Positions 10,333 through 21,501 of a stretch of DNA of 64,000 nt are shown piece after piece (the first letter of the stretch is position 1; the number at the start of each line of letters is the position of its first letter). The stretch is taken from NCBI GenBank assembly GCA_003988855.1, contig QYAI01000016.1, positions 313,648-377,647 on the forward strand, in the 5' to 3' direction. Under the pieces are notes generated by a model. It saw only the letters and a program-made list of their open reading frames with translations, had not been told where the DNA came from and made no database searches. The stretch comes from Arachnopeziza araneosa. Taxonomy: Eukaryota; Ascomycota; Leotiomycetes; Helotiales; Arachnopezizaceae. The position numbers were made by a program, and so were the translations under genes.

Positions 10333-13151
10333 CTGAATTGCCCTTTTCCTTCCCTTTCCCAGCCCAAATACGGGATAAGTTATATAGACACCTAAGCAAA
10401 ATGAGTGTGAGTGTCAGGTGCGAGAGTGTGATCCCTACCAGTACGTGATTGTATTCCGTATATGATTGAACGAAAATATTGAGATGAGGTGAGGTTGAAG
10501 TTGACTCCCGCTCGCAGCAAAGAAAGTCAATGGCGTAGGATATTGGTGGCGCGGGCCTAAGGTTTAGCGAGCAAGCCCTTGTCCGAGCCCCTGGGACACG
10601 GCATCCAACTCCTTGAGAGGATCTTTCTATGTTCTACTCTCTTCACCTCGACATTAACCGTTCCAAAGCCTATTCACCTCCACAGGATTAACTTCACACG
10701 CGTCCATCAATTGGGAACAGCCGGCTTCGCAGCGACTTCTCGATGCTTTAATATATCCTGTATCATTGAGGAATCGGCTATGTCGGCTGGCTGATAAGAG
10801 ACTTTGGCCCCCTTTGAACACAGCCTCAGGAAAAGGCCAGGACTCTTCAGCTCTCACGACTCACACCTGCGGGTGGCCACGGCCCAGAGGTCAGAAGTTA
10901 GCAGAATTGTTGGCTTGACTCTCTATCCACCTTGCTCGCCGACAATCATGACAACATCTTGGGCGATGCTTTGCTGCCGAGTCGCCCAGAGAGCTTGCGA
11001 CATACCCTCTTGTGACGCGGGCATGCCAGGCTGTGGCTCTCATCACGAGTGTACACTGCTCGGAACTTTCGCGCCTTTCCTTCAAGCACTCTTCCATCTC
11101 GAGAAGATGAACACTCTGCGTTGTTGCGAGACGAGCGATTTTGTGGCTTCGTTAAGCATTGTCGGAGCACCAAATCCTTGACGCTGGCTCATTTGGTGGC
11201 GTGATGTGTCAGCCGCCTTCGCCAGCCATGATTTCTGCTCAGCCGTGATATTAAAGGATCGCGGAAATCTTCTTCGCTTCTCTTCTCTCTTCGCCCAGAT
11301 GCTGAAAATGCGTGCCCGGTATTGCTTCAAGGATTCCTTCTCAACGCAGCCCTCGAGTGACTGAATCCGAACAACCAAGCCATCGAAACTCTTCGTACCC
11401 TTGAAGCTGAGGAAACAAGAGCTGGTTTGGTTAGAGGCGAAGATACTTAAAAATGTCAGACGAGTTTTACTTCAGTTACATTACCTTGTATTGTTATCAA
11501 TTTCCTCCACTTGAACTTGGCTATTTCAGGCCACTGTCTTTTGCTATCCAAAGCCACGGCACTTCCATTAAATTAAGATGAGTTTCAAGAAGCTTGAAGG
11601 AGGACGAGAAAGATTGCATAGGAAGATTTTTCGCTTCGGAATTATATTTCCTGGAGGGAGAGCTAATTCTTTCAACTTTTCTTGCCAGGTCAGAGATTGA
11701 CACATCAATTCAAGTTGGCTTATCATTCATACTAGTTGACAGTCGAAAGACTTGGACATTTCAACGAGCGAAATTTGTCGCGTGGTGGAACGTTCAGGAT
11801 CCGAATGTCGACTCCACTAATGCACTTCACACTCTCGGATTTGACAGCCTCACTATGATGAGACCCACTGATCAGACACATATCCGCATCATGTATTGCT
11901 AGAACATGAGTCAAGAAAGAGTCTAACGATGTCCGCGAATCCTTTACAATCTTGTGTACGGTAATTTGGTGCGATCTGTGTCAGCAGATGCATTTTATGA
12001 AGCTATTTGCACTTTAATGGCGCGTAACCAGGCTGAATGACCAAAGCAGGGCTTTCGATATCTGCCATCAGGATGATGAAGAGCGCGGCTGGTTTGTTAT
12101 GCCCTATGGGATTTGTCCGGCGTGTCGTCCGTGGATGGATCTTCTGCAGCTGCAAGCCATTTGATATAGCTTTAAACCCGAACCCCACAAATTCCAATGT
12201 TGCCAGCACGCATTCCTATGCAGTTATTCATCCTCAAGGAGGGGTAAATGCGCTGCTGGCATTCTCTAGCTCCTGAAGCTGGAGTGCTTGACATGAATCC
12301 GGAGAGTGTGCCGCTTCCTTCCTTAGGCGATCCTGAAACCACAACTACGTGGAATCCATTGTATGGGAGGATACAAGGAATTGATGTCGTGTCAAGGAGG
12401 ACTGAGTTTGAGAGAAAGCAGAGCTCTCCAAGAGTGGGGATGAGATATCATGTTGGTGGCAAGCATGTGAGCTTCAGCCAGCTTGAGGTCTAACAACATG
12501 GGAATTCATTTCTCCGCAGATGCGAAGCTAGGCAGAGAAGCAAGGCAAGCCGAAAAGCTCAGAGGCTGGCAGAATAGGTAATCAATACTTCTCTACGAAT
12601 TACATAGCCAAGGTGGAAGCATGCCGACACGTGACATGGCCAGGCCAACTTCACCGCTCATTGCCAACCTCGATTTTTTTCTTCGGATTCGACAATCCGC
12701 AATCTAGAGGGGCACAGCTCGACCTCTCAAACAACGCGTAGGAAGTCTGGCACGCGTCGGCCCGTTGGCTGGTAGATTCGTTGTCACCAGAGAGGTCCTG
12801 CAAACTCCACACCGCCAGCTTTCTTACTGCAACTTGCAGCTCGCCCCTCCGAACAGTCCACAAAGCAGCTATGACTCGGTGCATGAAGATGCAGGTATAT
12901 CGAAAGGATAAATCTGTGGGTTGCAATCGGGTGGCTAGATTATGCACAAGAACTGGCAAGCTGCAGCTCTGGAAAGTACTTACTGTTTTGAGAGAAAGTT
13001 ATCCTCACCGTCTTGTTGACATTATCATAAATTCTGCCGTGCTCCCATTTTATTTTTTGGTCTTGTTCATACAGCTCGTTTGTACTCCATCTCGCATCTT
13101 AAAAGGAATTGAAATTGGATTCATAGAAGAGCTTTCTAAACTTTCCTCAAA
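10333..13151. other. 2.8 kb gene-free stretch
   Basis: Several short frames exist on both strands (for example 10804-11181 plus and 11082-11378 minus), but none has a recognisable domain or exon pattern. A CACGTG lies near 12629. CT-rich sequence before 13150 looks like the promoter of the Tpt1-like gene. Nothing else is recognised. Confidence 0.5.
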
Positions 13152-14166
13152 ATGGCTGCTGTTCTTGCTCCCCTTCAAAATCTTTCCCTTGACAATGGCA
13201 TCATGGCACCCTCTCCTCTCTCCCCAAACTCTTCCCGTCATGGTCGCCGAAGCAGTGTAGCCAAAATCAACAAGACCAGAGGTCGTGGATACAGCATTGT
13301 TGACGAGCGAGATTCCATGATCTCCAAGGCCCTGACATGGGTGCTCAAACGCACTGTTGATGAAAGCGAGGAGCAAGAAGATGGTGAAGACAAGCTCATC
13401 GCCGATTCTCAGGGCTGGGTCCTCTGCTCTGAAGTCGTAAGTTCTTCATTAAACAAATTCCTGCCACCAAAAATCTAACAAGTATCAGCTCTCCCGCCCC
13501 CAACTCTCCAGCCTCCAAGTCAGCTTCCCAGAAATCCAATCCCTCGTTGCCTCCCCCTCATCCAAATCCAAATTCGGCCTCAAGCTCAAGACGCCAACTG
13601 AGACGGAAACCGAAGACGCCTCCTCCTATATCATCCGCATCAACCCCCCCAGCGCCCCTCAGACAGCCTCCGCCACCCCCGCCAAACTCACCCCCATAAC
13701 TAGCACGACCGAAGACCTTCCCTCCCTCATCGCCTATGAAACCTCCTACCCCAACTACCCACTCATCCTAGCCTCGGGCGGCATCAAACGCGCCGGAGGA
13801 CAAGCCCACCTCTCTTTCGCCCCAACCGAGACCACCACCCCATCCACCTCCGCCGACGTGAGCATCTTCATCGACCTACGGGCAACCATGGAAGCGAACC
13901 CCAAGATGCAATGGCAACGCAGCGAGAGCGGAGTCATCGTCACCGAGGGCGACAAGAACGGTGGACTGTCCAAGGCCTTCTGGAAGAAGGTTGTCGCCAG
14001 ACGCGCTGATATCGGGGTTTTGTACGAGGACGGCGAGGTGAGAAAGGAGGTCCCGGTTGGATTGAGAGGAAAGGGCACAAAGCCGAAGAAGGGCGGCAAG
14101 GGGAGGGGAAAGGGAACCAAGGAACTCAAGGGCAGGAGCGAGGATGAGGAGACAAACAGTGACTAG
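13152..14166 (+). CDS. Tpt1/KptA-like protein (tRNA 2'-phosphotransferase fold), divergent
   Basis: Two exons (13152-13436, 13489-14166), 320 residues. The order of blocks follows the Tpt1/KptA family: KALTWVLKR (family LRH motif) near residue 59, GWVLCSEVLS, the PEIQSLV helix, IIRINPPS where the family has R..QGHS, IAYET where the family has HGT, AHLSFAPT (family HIHLS), then IFIDLRATM and WQRSESGVIVTEGD near the C-terminus. The tail is basic and Gly/Lys-rich. True Tpt1 removes the splice-junction 2'-phosphate from tRNA using NAD+. Here the LRH histidine, the QGHS block and HGT are altered, while the Arg in RSESGV is kept. Activity is therefore doubtful. It may be a paralogue with another role. 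Confidence 0.8.
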
Positions 14167-14459
14167 ATAGATTAGATAGATAGTTAAGATATAGGTATTA
14201 CTACTGTTTTTCTTTCATTTGTACAAGATTTGGGCGGATTGATATGAACCGGTTGGGAGGAAAGGATTGGTTTGGGATGGGAGGTCGATGGGAGAGGATC
14301 TTTGGTTTGAGCAATACCCTGCACTGTTCCGAAGCGACAAAAAGCGTACTTTACAGATAGTAGCATAGCGTCATAGATTTCTAAATGTATTGAGAGCATT
14401 TCTGCAACCTTATCGCCAAACGCCAATTCCTGGGTATCATCCGTCTATCTTGTCCGGGC

Positions 14460-17400
14460 TCATAGTTCGTCATCGCCTTCATCGTCTTCGGTCTCCTCGT
14501 CCGCTGTCGCCATTTGTACATCATTAGCAGCAACCTCGCTAGCACTGCTACCACCGCTAATATCGTCCATGCTTCTATCATACACCCTTCTATCATCTTC
14601 ATCAGCAAGAATGTCCTCATCCTCCTCTTCAACTTCCATTCCAGCCAGCTTCTCCTTCCTCTTCAGATAAAACCGCTCAAGACAATCTCTCCTCTGCGTC
14701 TGCGTCCACCCCTCTACAACCAATGCAAATTGCTCCACGGTCTCAAAACCAAACATCTGCGCCATGCTGCAGAATTGTCTAATCATGATATTTTCTGGGG
14801 GGTGAAAAGTATATTGCACATTTCCGGTCTCGGCAAAGAGTCGCTCTTCGCCGTGCTCAATATCATTTCCTGTCTCCTCCGCTCGACGACTGAGCTCTGC
14901 TTCTACTCGAGATGAGCCAATGACTTCGGAGTTTTCGTGTGTATATTCTACACCTGCTGAGGCGAGGATGGCTTGAATTGCATCCGTTTTGGGTCTTGAT
15001 TCCGGCTTTTTCTGCTTTTTGGAATCAGGATCTTCTGTCAGAAGAGCTGCTAGTTGAGACATAGCGCCATCACCGTCATCGTCGTCGACTTTCAATGGAT
15101 TATCCTCATCATTTGCAGCATCGTCGATGTCGAAATCTAGAATATCGACCCCTCGTTTTGCTTCTGCGACATTGGTCTTGTTCACAATATCACGTAGGAC
15201 AATATTATCAGCATCGAAAGAAAGGAGATTTGCAAGTCCAAAGAGTTCGCCTTTTTGCTCAATCCGGTTCTGAACGCCTTTGAAGTAGCGTCGCTCAGTA
15301 GAAGCATTGTATCCGATATTAGCTTGTTGTTGTTTGTATATCTGTCTAGCGTAGACAATCTCCTCTACTGTGCCTTGTGATACGAGGCGGAAAACTTCGA
15401 CATTACGAAGTTGGCCTATACGATATGCTCGGTCCTGAGCCTGGAGATCATAAGATGGGTTCCAATTGGGATCGAATATCACGACTTTATTGGCAGAGGT
15501 AATATTGAGCCCAACCCCACCTGCTTTTGTTGAAATCAGAAATACAAACTGTCCTGGATCAGAGTTGAAGTCGTCCACTTCTTTCTGGCGATCCTCATAT
15601 GCCATTGACCCAGATAGAAAAGAGACGTTATAAGAGGTGTATTGGAAGAGATGTCGTAGCATTGTGAGAAGCTTCACGGAGTGAGAGAAGATGAGAACTT
15701 TGTCCCCATTCTCATGCCAGTGTTGAAGGAGTTTTTTGAGGATTTTCCACTGCGCATGATTAGCAGGTCGCAAACTAAGACAGTAGATCATGTCGTACCT
15801 TGCCACAAAATTCCGGGTTGGCGAGGTTGAAGAGAGAATCACGGTTATCGTACAAATCTCTCCATTTCTCGGGGACCATGGTCTTGAGAAAATCCAAGTC
15901 ACGTTCTTGCTTCTCACTCGCATCTGATGAATTTGGAATTAGCAATGCTAGATGGTTCGAAAGCTTCTGTAGCGTCGTAATCATGGGAAATACCAAGGTT
16001 TAATCAAAAGTTAGTGGAGAAGAACAAATATGGCGAGAAAACTTATCTGCCATCTTGTATCGGTTTCTGGTAGAGTGGCATTACAACACCAACCTGACTT
16101 CTTCCCTGAGTCGCAATCGCACAAATCCGATGCAGTTTTGACCAACTCTACCAGTTCACTGTCAAGGAAGCGTTCGTAGGCATCCTTCTGAACGTCCGTT
16201 AAAGGGCAGAATACTACTCTATCAGATTTCTTGGGGAGTTGATGGGCAATAAGAGACTTCATTCTCCGTAAGAAAAATTGCGGTAATAGGTTATGGACCA
16301 ATTTCTTTGCAGTTTGTCTCGCTTGTTTGAGTTGATAGACCGTAGCATCATGCCTTGACTTATTAGTCAAATCCTTAGAAGGTGGGGACGAACTTACGAT
16401 TGTCCTATTGTGAGAGGTTTGCTGATACTCGAGTCCCAAGTTGAAAGAGGCCCAAATCTACCTGGATTTGTCCAATTTAAGAGTGTCCACAATTCCGCGT
16501 ACTTATTCTGAATAGCAGTTCCAGTAAGACCAATTCGACACAGTGCATTGATTTCATTCATGGCCTTCGTAGTCTCCGATGTCCTCTCTTTGATCATGTG
16601 GCACTCGTCGGCGACAACACAATCCCATTTGACCATGTTCAGCTCACTCTTATTCTTTTTATATGTTGAGTAGGTAGTAATTACGACTTCAAGCCGTCCA
16701 GAGATAGCCGCTTCGAGCACAGATGCTTTCTCGCTCCCCATATAACTCTCAATATGCCACCATCCCCAGCGTGCGAGCTCTTGCTTCCAGTTCTCTTGCA
16801 GGGTTCCAGGGCATACAATAAGTACCCGTGGATACCAGGGCTTGTGAGGAGCTCTTCTCATCTTGCGCATACGCTTTGCGTCTCGCTTATCTCCACTTTT
16901 TCCGAATGCAGCTGTGAGAAAGGCAGCCACTTGAACCGTCTTGCCAAGTCCCATATCATCTCCGAGGATACCACCTTTTTGATAGACAAATAGTTCGTGT
17001 AAAAAAGCTACACCGTCTACTTGATAGTCTCGTAAATACTGCGCAATAGATGCCGGTATGACCCCAGCTGAGCGCGGTAATTCTATATCCTTATACTCTC
17101 TTGAAAGAGCTATGCTGGATGAGAAATCTGGACGCTCTTCTAAGTCCGCCAACCTCTCATCGTCTGAGAATTCAATCTCATCGTACTGAGGTGGCGTTCT
17201 TAAGCCAGCTTCGTTCAGTTTCTGGTATCTCTGGTCGAATTCACTCCGCCGCGCAGAGATATACTCAGGTATATCATCATCGATAATGTCGGCTTCTCCC
17301 ACATCACCCCATATCTTTTCTTTACTTCTAGACCCCTCACCATTCTTCTTTTCCTTTTCCCGTCGCTTCGATGTTGAAAGAGCCTTAATTTTGAGCCGTT

Positions 17401-17700
17401 TCTTCGTAGCATGAAGCTTCTGCCGCTCAATGCTTTTACGGTTCTTGAAAACTTCATAGACATTCTCACCGTCAGACCATTCTACTCTCTCTCCTGCCTT
17501 CCTTTTCCCCTTGTTTTGCGCTGGACGTGTCGATGTGTTTTCGATATCGGATTCTGTTTCGTCACTATCGGATAAAGTTCCTACTATTTCTATGGAACAG
17601 TCAGCCAACTCTTGGATATTTGAAGATGAAACGAACTTTCTATGTATGCGTCTGGGGAGAGAGCCCCTCGTCCGCCGTCTGCGCGAGCCATGTGCGCCAT
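14460..17700 (-). CDS. SNF2-family DNA-dependent ATPase, ERCC6L2-like
   Basis: Model of five exons: 17700-17637, 17589-16398, 16353-16047, 15999-15799 and 15749-14460, about 1017 residues. Helicase motifs are clear: DDMGLGKT (I), ADECHMIK (II), GLTGTAIQN (III), then KVLIFSHS, STKAGGVGLNI and QAQDRAYRIGQ in the C-terminal lobe. The C-terminal block GVEYTHENSEVIGSSR is typical of ERCC6L2, a chromatin-associated ATPase linked to DNA repair. The tail is acidic. The open frame has no ATG upstream of the main exon. A 47-nt intron with donor GTTCGT and branch CTGAC joins it in frame to a Kozak-like ATG at 17700. The exon 3/4 junction (16046-16000) lacks GT and AG. It lies convergent with the Tpt1-like gene. 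Confidence 0.85.
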
Positions 17701-18274
17701 GTTGACGTCGCTTGTCCCTGGTGGTGGGGGTTGGATTATGAAGACGCGATTTTGGTGGGGAGACGCGATTTGTGACAGCAGCCGAGGTGATATCTACGAG
17801 ACGATGTATACGTTACTTTGGGAAAGGCCATAAGACGATTTATAAGACACTCAAATCGTTGGAACTCACATACAACTTAATGAGTTTAAAGCAATATAGG
17901 AAAGTTGATATACCACCAATTTCTTGAAAATACGTCTTTGTTCGGGCATTTATTTCTCAACACAATCACGGTAGTGAAACCATCTCAGGTGTCTTCTCAA
18001 TGCTGTAAACGACTTTTACTTGATTCTTGAAGATTATTATTCCTCTAAATCTTATGCTTTTGTTACACAGCATCTTTATGTAGCAAACTTCTGAGTGAGC
18101 CGCTGTGAGCATATCCCAACTTCTCTTCGGCCTTGATACAGCTCTCATACCCTCCATTTGCAACCATGAAGAGCACGATCTCCGTAAACCTGTCTCTAGA
18201 GTTCAATAGAACATCTAGAGTTGCTGAAGCAGCTTTTATGCAAAATACTTAAGGCACATGAACCACAAGAGTGA
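17701..18274. other. Intergenic, nothing recognised
   Basis: AT-rich. It holds the SNF2 promoter on one side and the 3' flank of the pseudouridine synthase gene on the other. Confidence 0.5.
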
Positions 18275-19691
18275 CTAAGCAATCTCGGGATTTTCTTCTT
18301 TAACTGCCTGCACCATCTCTTCCATCCCTCCGACTTCTCTCGGGCCTTCTACGCCAGCAGGAGGGAGTGCCCATGTTGGTAGAGGACTAACGTAACTCCA
18401 TGCACCGCCAGCATCTTCGTATCGTAAGCTGTGAAGCCAAAGAGAAAGTTCTTGTTCCCCAGGATCCGTATAGAGAGGTGTCTGGCAAATATCACAAAGC
18501 TCGCCGGACATCTTCTCGGCTTTCTTCTTATTGTATTCATCAACCATCTCATCGTGATATGCTACAGCATCAGCAACTTCAGATTTCCCCATCCTCGAGA
18601 GCCTAGTGATGATATCCTCATCCGTATCCTGACTGGCATCTGCATCATTCGCTCCAAGATTTGCCCCCCAGACACGTTGGTTACAATAGATTGGATCGTT
18701 AGCTATGGGATGACCCAAGAATTGAAGGTGAACGCGGAGTTGATGAGTCCTGCCAGTCACAGGTAAGCATCTGACGATCGAGTATCCTTCGTTCTTTTTC
18801 CCTGATCCGGTGCCGTCATTTTTGGCTTGCACTTGTCCAGTATTCTCTGATACAGGTGGGTAATATGCGAGCTTTTTGAAAACAGTCCGCGCCGCTTTAC
18901 CGTTTGCTCGAACCCGGTTGAGGCCAAGCTTTGGTGATATCTGCAGGATTGGTTGGTCACAGACTACCTCGCCATCTGGAAACTCCCCCCTTACTCGGGC
19001 AATGTATTCTTTGCGGACAGTTCGACTCGTTATTTGCATACTCAGATTTTCTGCAGCTTTAGGGTTCTTCCCAATGAACATCACGCCACTGGTCAATCGA
19101 TCAAGCCTGTTGCAAGGTAGCGGGTTCCAAGAGTGGCCTCTCTCAGCTCTCATGATTTCGATCACTGAATTATAGTTGTATCGGCCCGCTGGGTGGACGG
19201 GGACGCCCGAGGGTTTATTTATGACTATCATATCGTCATCTTCGTGCAGAACCGCGATTGGTAACGCTGTAACAGGAGGCTCGTGCCGATGGAGAGTGTG
19301 AGATATTACGTCTCCATTTTTCACAATATGTTTGGTTGTCTCGACTGGCTTGCCATTGACAACAACTGCTCCGCGTTCTATAGCGTCTTTCTAAGACCGT
19401 CAGGACAAATTCTCAACCATAAAATGGAGTTATTACATAGTACTCCAGAGGTCTATCTCGGAATTCGCTAGCAAATATGTCTAGAAGCTCCCTCCCCCTC
19501 CATCTCTCTTTGCAATATGTATTGTAGGTAAAATGATAGGGCGCGACACGTCGTAACCCATTTTCCAGGTAGTATGGTCTTGGCCAGGGATCACAGGGTG
19601 TTACAATCACAGGAGGTGGTGCCTTCATAGGACGAGGTTCTTCCCCCAATGGTGGGTATCCAATCTGTGCAGGAACCTCTACCAGCGCCAT
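18275..19691 (-). CDS. RluA-family pseudouridine synthase (Pus9/Rib2-like)
   Basis: Two exons: 19691-19437 and 19390-18275, 456 residues. The first ATG in the frame is at 19691. Further upstream the frame is open but lacks ATG. The N-terminal part has an S4-like RNA-binding segment (RELLDIF... to GAVVVNGKPVE). The catalytic block CNRLDRLTSG puts the nucleophilic Asp near residue 182. GRTHQLRVHLQFLGHPIANDP is the conserved RluA C-terminal motif. A short CDICQ...PGEQELSLWLHS segment follows, as in fungal relatives of yeast Pus9 and the Rib2 N-terminal domain, which modify tRNA U32. No deaminase domain is present. The target is inferred from the family. Confidence 0.9.
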
Positions 19692-20135
19692 TGTAGTTTC
19701 GAGTAATCCGCGGCGCCGGGCGAGAAGCGCTACGATCCTCGGAGATGGAGCCAGCGGAAATCGAGAATAAGGTGTCAAGTTGAGTCGAGATTTTCGTCGT
19801 AAATGCAAAGTGAATTTCTACAATTATATTTCAAGAATAATGCATATAAAGTTTTGCGTCCGTGCGCCCAGCAGGCTGACCGGGTTAGCATGTTACAAGC
19901 CTTCAAGCCCAAGGACTTGCCGAGGTTCATTCTTTATTTACCCTCCCTTGAAGAGAATCTCCATTATAAAGTTTCTGTCAGTTCCTGCATCCATTTCTCA
20001 TGTCACAATTTATGCTTCAGGCCTAAATTGTGAAGATCGATTCGGCCAATAGGATGCAAAACAAACAATCTCAACCACCCCTCCTCGAACAGATGCTAAA
20101 GTCCGGAAAGAGCCTCAATTAAGTCACCAATAACC
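19692..20135. other. Divergent promoter region
   Basis: It lies between the divergent starts of the pseudouridine synthase (19691, minus) and the thioesterase (20136, plus). No element was recognised with confidence. Confidence 0.5.
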
Positions 20136-20809
20136 ATGTCTGCCCGTGACATCAAGCAACTAAAGCAGAGAAGGAGGGAAGACTATGGCTATTTATTGGA
20201 ATGGAGGACAAGATGGTATGCCTAAGAGATCATGACCATGGCATCATGGACACTAACCATTGTCTGTGGCTCAGGTCAGATAATGGTATGACTATGACTC
20301 TTCATTCGACAACTCTAAAGATGTGGAATAGATATGTATGACCACATGAATAATAGCATAGTAAGTTACGAAGTGCTGATATTTCGGTGGTGTGAGCTAA
20401 TCATACCAGTACAACTTCTTGTGCGTACGCTTCTTATATGACCTTTTGAATCAACTAAATATTGTTAAGAAACGACTCGATTGTCAACACCTTTTTAATC
20501 GAAGAATGTGGCCTTCATCCACCTAGCTCTTCTCAATACGGACTTGTTGTACATTCTCATTCAGATTTCTTCGGTTCTATAGCTTTCCCTAAAGTAGCCG
20601 AGCTCGCCCTGAGAGTGAACAAGCTGGGGAAAAGCAGTGTGACGTACGAGATTGCTCTCTTTGAGAAAGGAGTAGAGGAGGTTAAGTCTGTTGGTGAGAT
20701 CATCCACGTCTTCGTCGACCGGAGTACTGGGAGGCCAACAACAAGCGGAATGGATGAGAGGCTGAAGGAGGGCCTGCAGAAGATCTTAGTGCGGCAGTCT
20801 AAACTCTGA
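20136..20809 (+). CDS. Hot-dog fold thioesterase (4HBT-like) with two 11-nt micro-exons
   Basis: Five exons: 20136-20215, 20275-20285, 20332-20360, 20410-20420 and 20470-20809, giving 156 residues. The joined N-terminus reads EWRTRWSDNDMYDHMNN, the typical start of acyl-CoA thioesterase-like hot-dog proteins with the catalytic-site Asp (DxxxHMNN). It continues into SQYGLVVHSHSDFFGSIAFP and the VTYEIALFEKG strand. All introns are GT-AG and every phase fits. Without the two 11-nt exons the core motif would be lost, so automatic gene finders may truncate this gene to the last exon. Substrate unknown. Confidence 0.88.
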
Positions 20810-21501
20810 AAATGGCCCTTCTAGCCTCAGTCATTGCAGTTGTGACGCGAGAGATTTTGCATGAATTCCTTGGGCATTTTTGCTTTGGTATCTAGGCCAA
20901 GAATCCTGAGCTGCTTAGCATGCCTCATTTTCCGACCTTTTCTCAACGAGAGACTGATAAGAACGCTTAGTTGGCCTTCGGCTCTCCTTCTATGCTGTTA
21001 CGTTACAGCGCATCTTGTGGCAGTACATGTCTTTTCTCGCAATGATTCCCCATTGTCTCGTACCGCTTCAAGTATTGTCCGCCGCCTCACTTGCCAGTCG
21101 CACCGTACTTGCATGTCGGAGGCGACGAGCAACATGGCTTTTATTACCTCGGCGTCGTTGAAGTTTAGCAAGCAAGTTTCGCCGAGCAGTGGTCGCTCAA
21201 TCCCCGGCCTCTAGCAGCATTGGCTGTTTACCCCACCCACCCACAATGGCTGGCTAAAGTCTGGGGTAGGGCGGGAATAATGACGCTCGTGACGGCAATG
21301 GCTTGCTTCTTTTATCCTGCCGTGAGATACCGATCTGCATGGAGCTGTGATACCAGTCCCCAATCCTTGAGATAAAAAGTTTCGCCTTCTCTTTAACATG
21401 ATACTCTTCACTTTCTATCGCGTGTTTCCCTTACTCTTTGTGATAGCTTTCGCGGCTTCCTGCTCCCGAAACTAATCGCGATACAAAAGTCTCCTTCAGT
21501 C
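20810..21501. other. Intergenic, promoter of the Dal5-type permease
   Basis: No gene is recognised. A GATAA sequence lies near 21370. GATA factors often control such permeases, but one site is weak evidence. Confidence 0.45.

Noticed and set aside
10804..11378. Overlapping frames on both strands in the 10.3-13.1 kb gap
   Set aside because: Neither shows a domain, intron pattern or recognisable composition.
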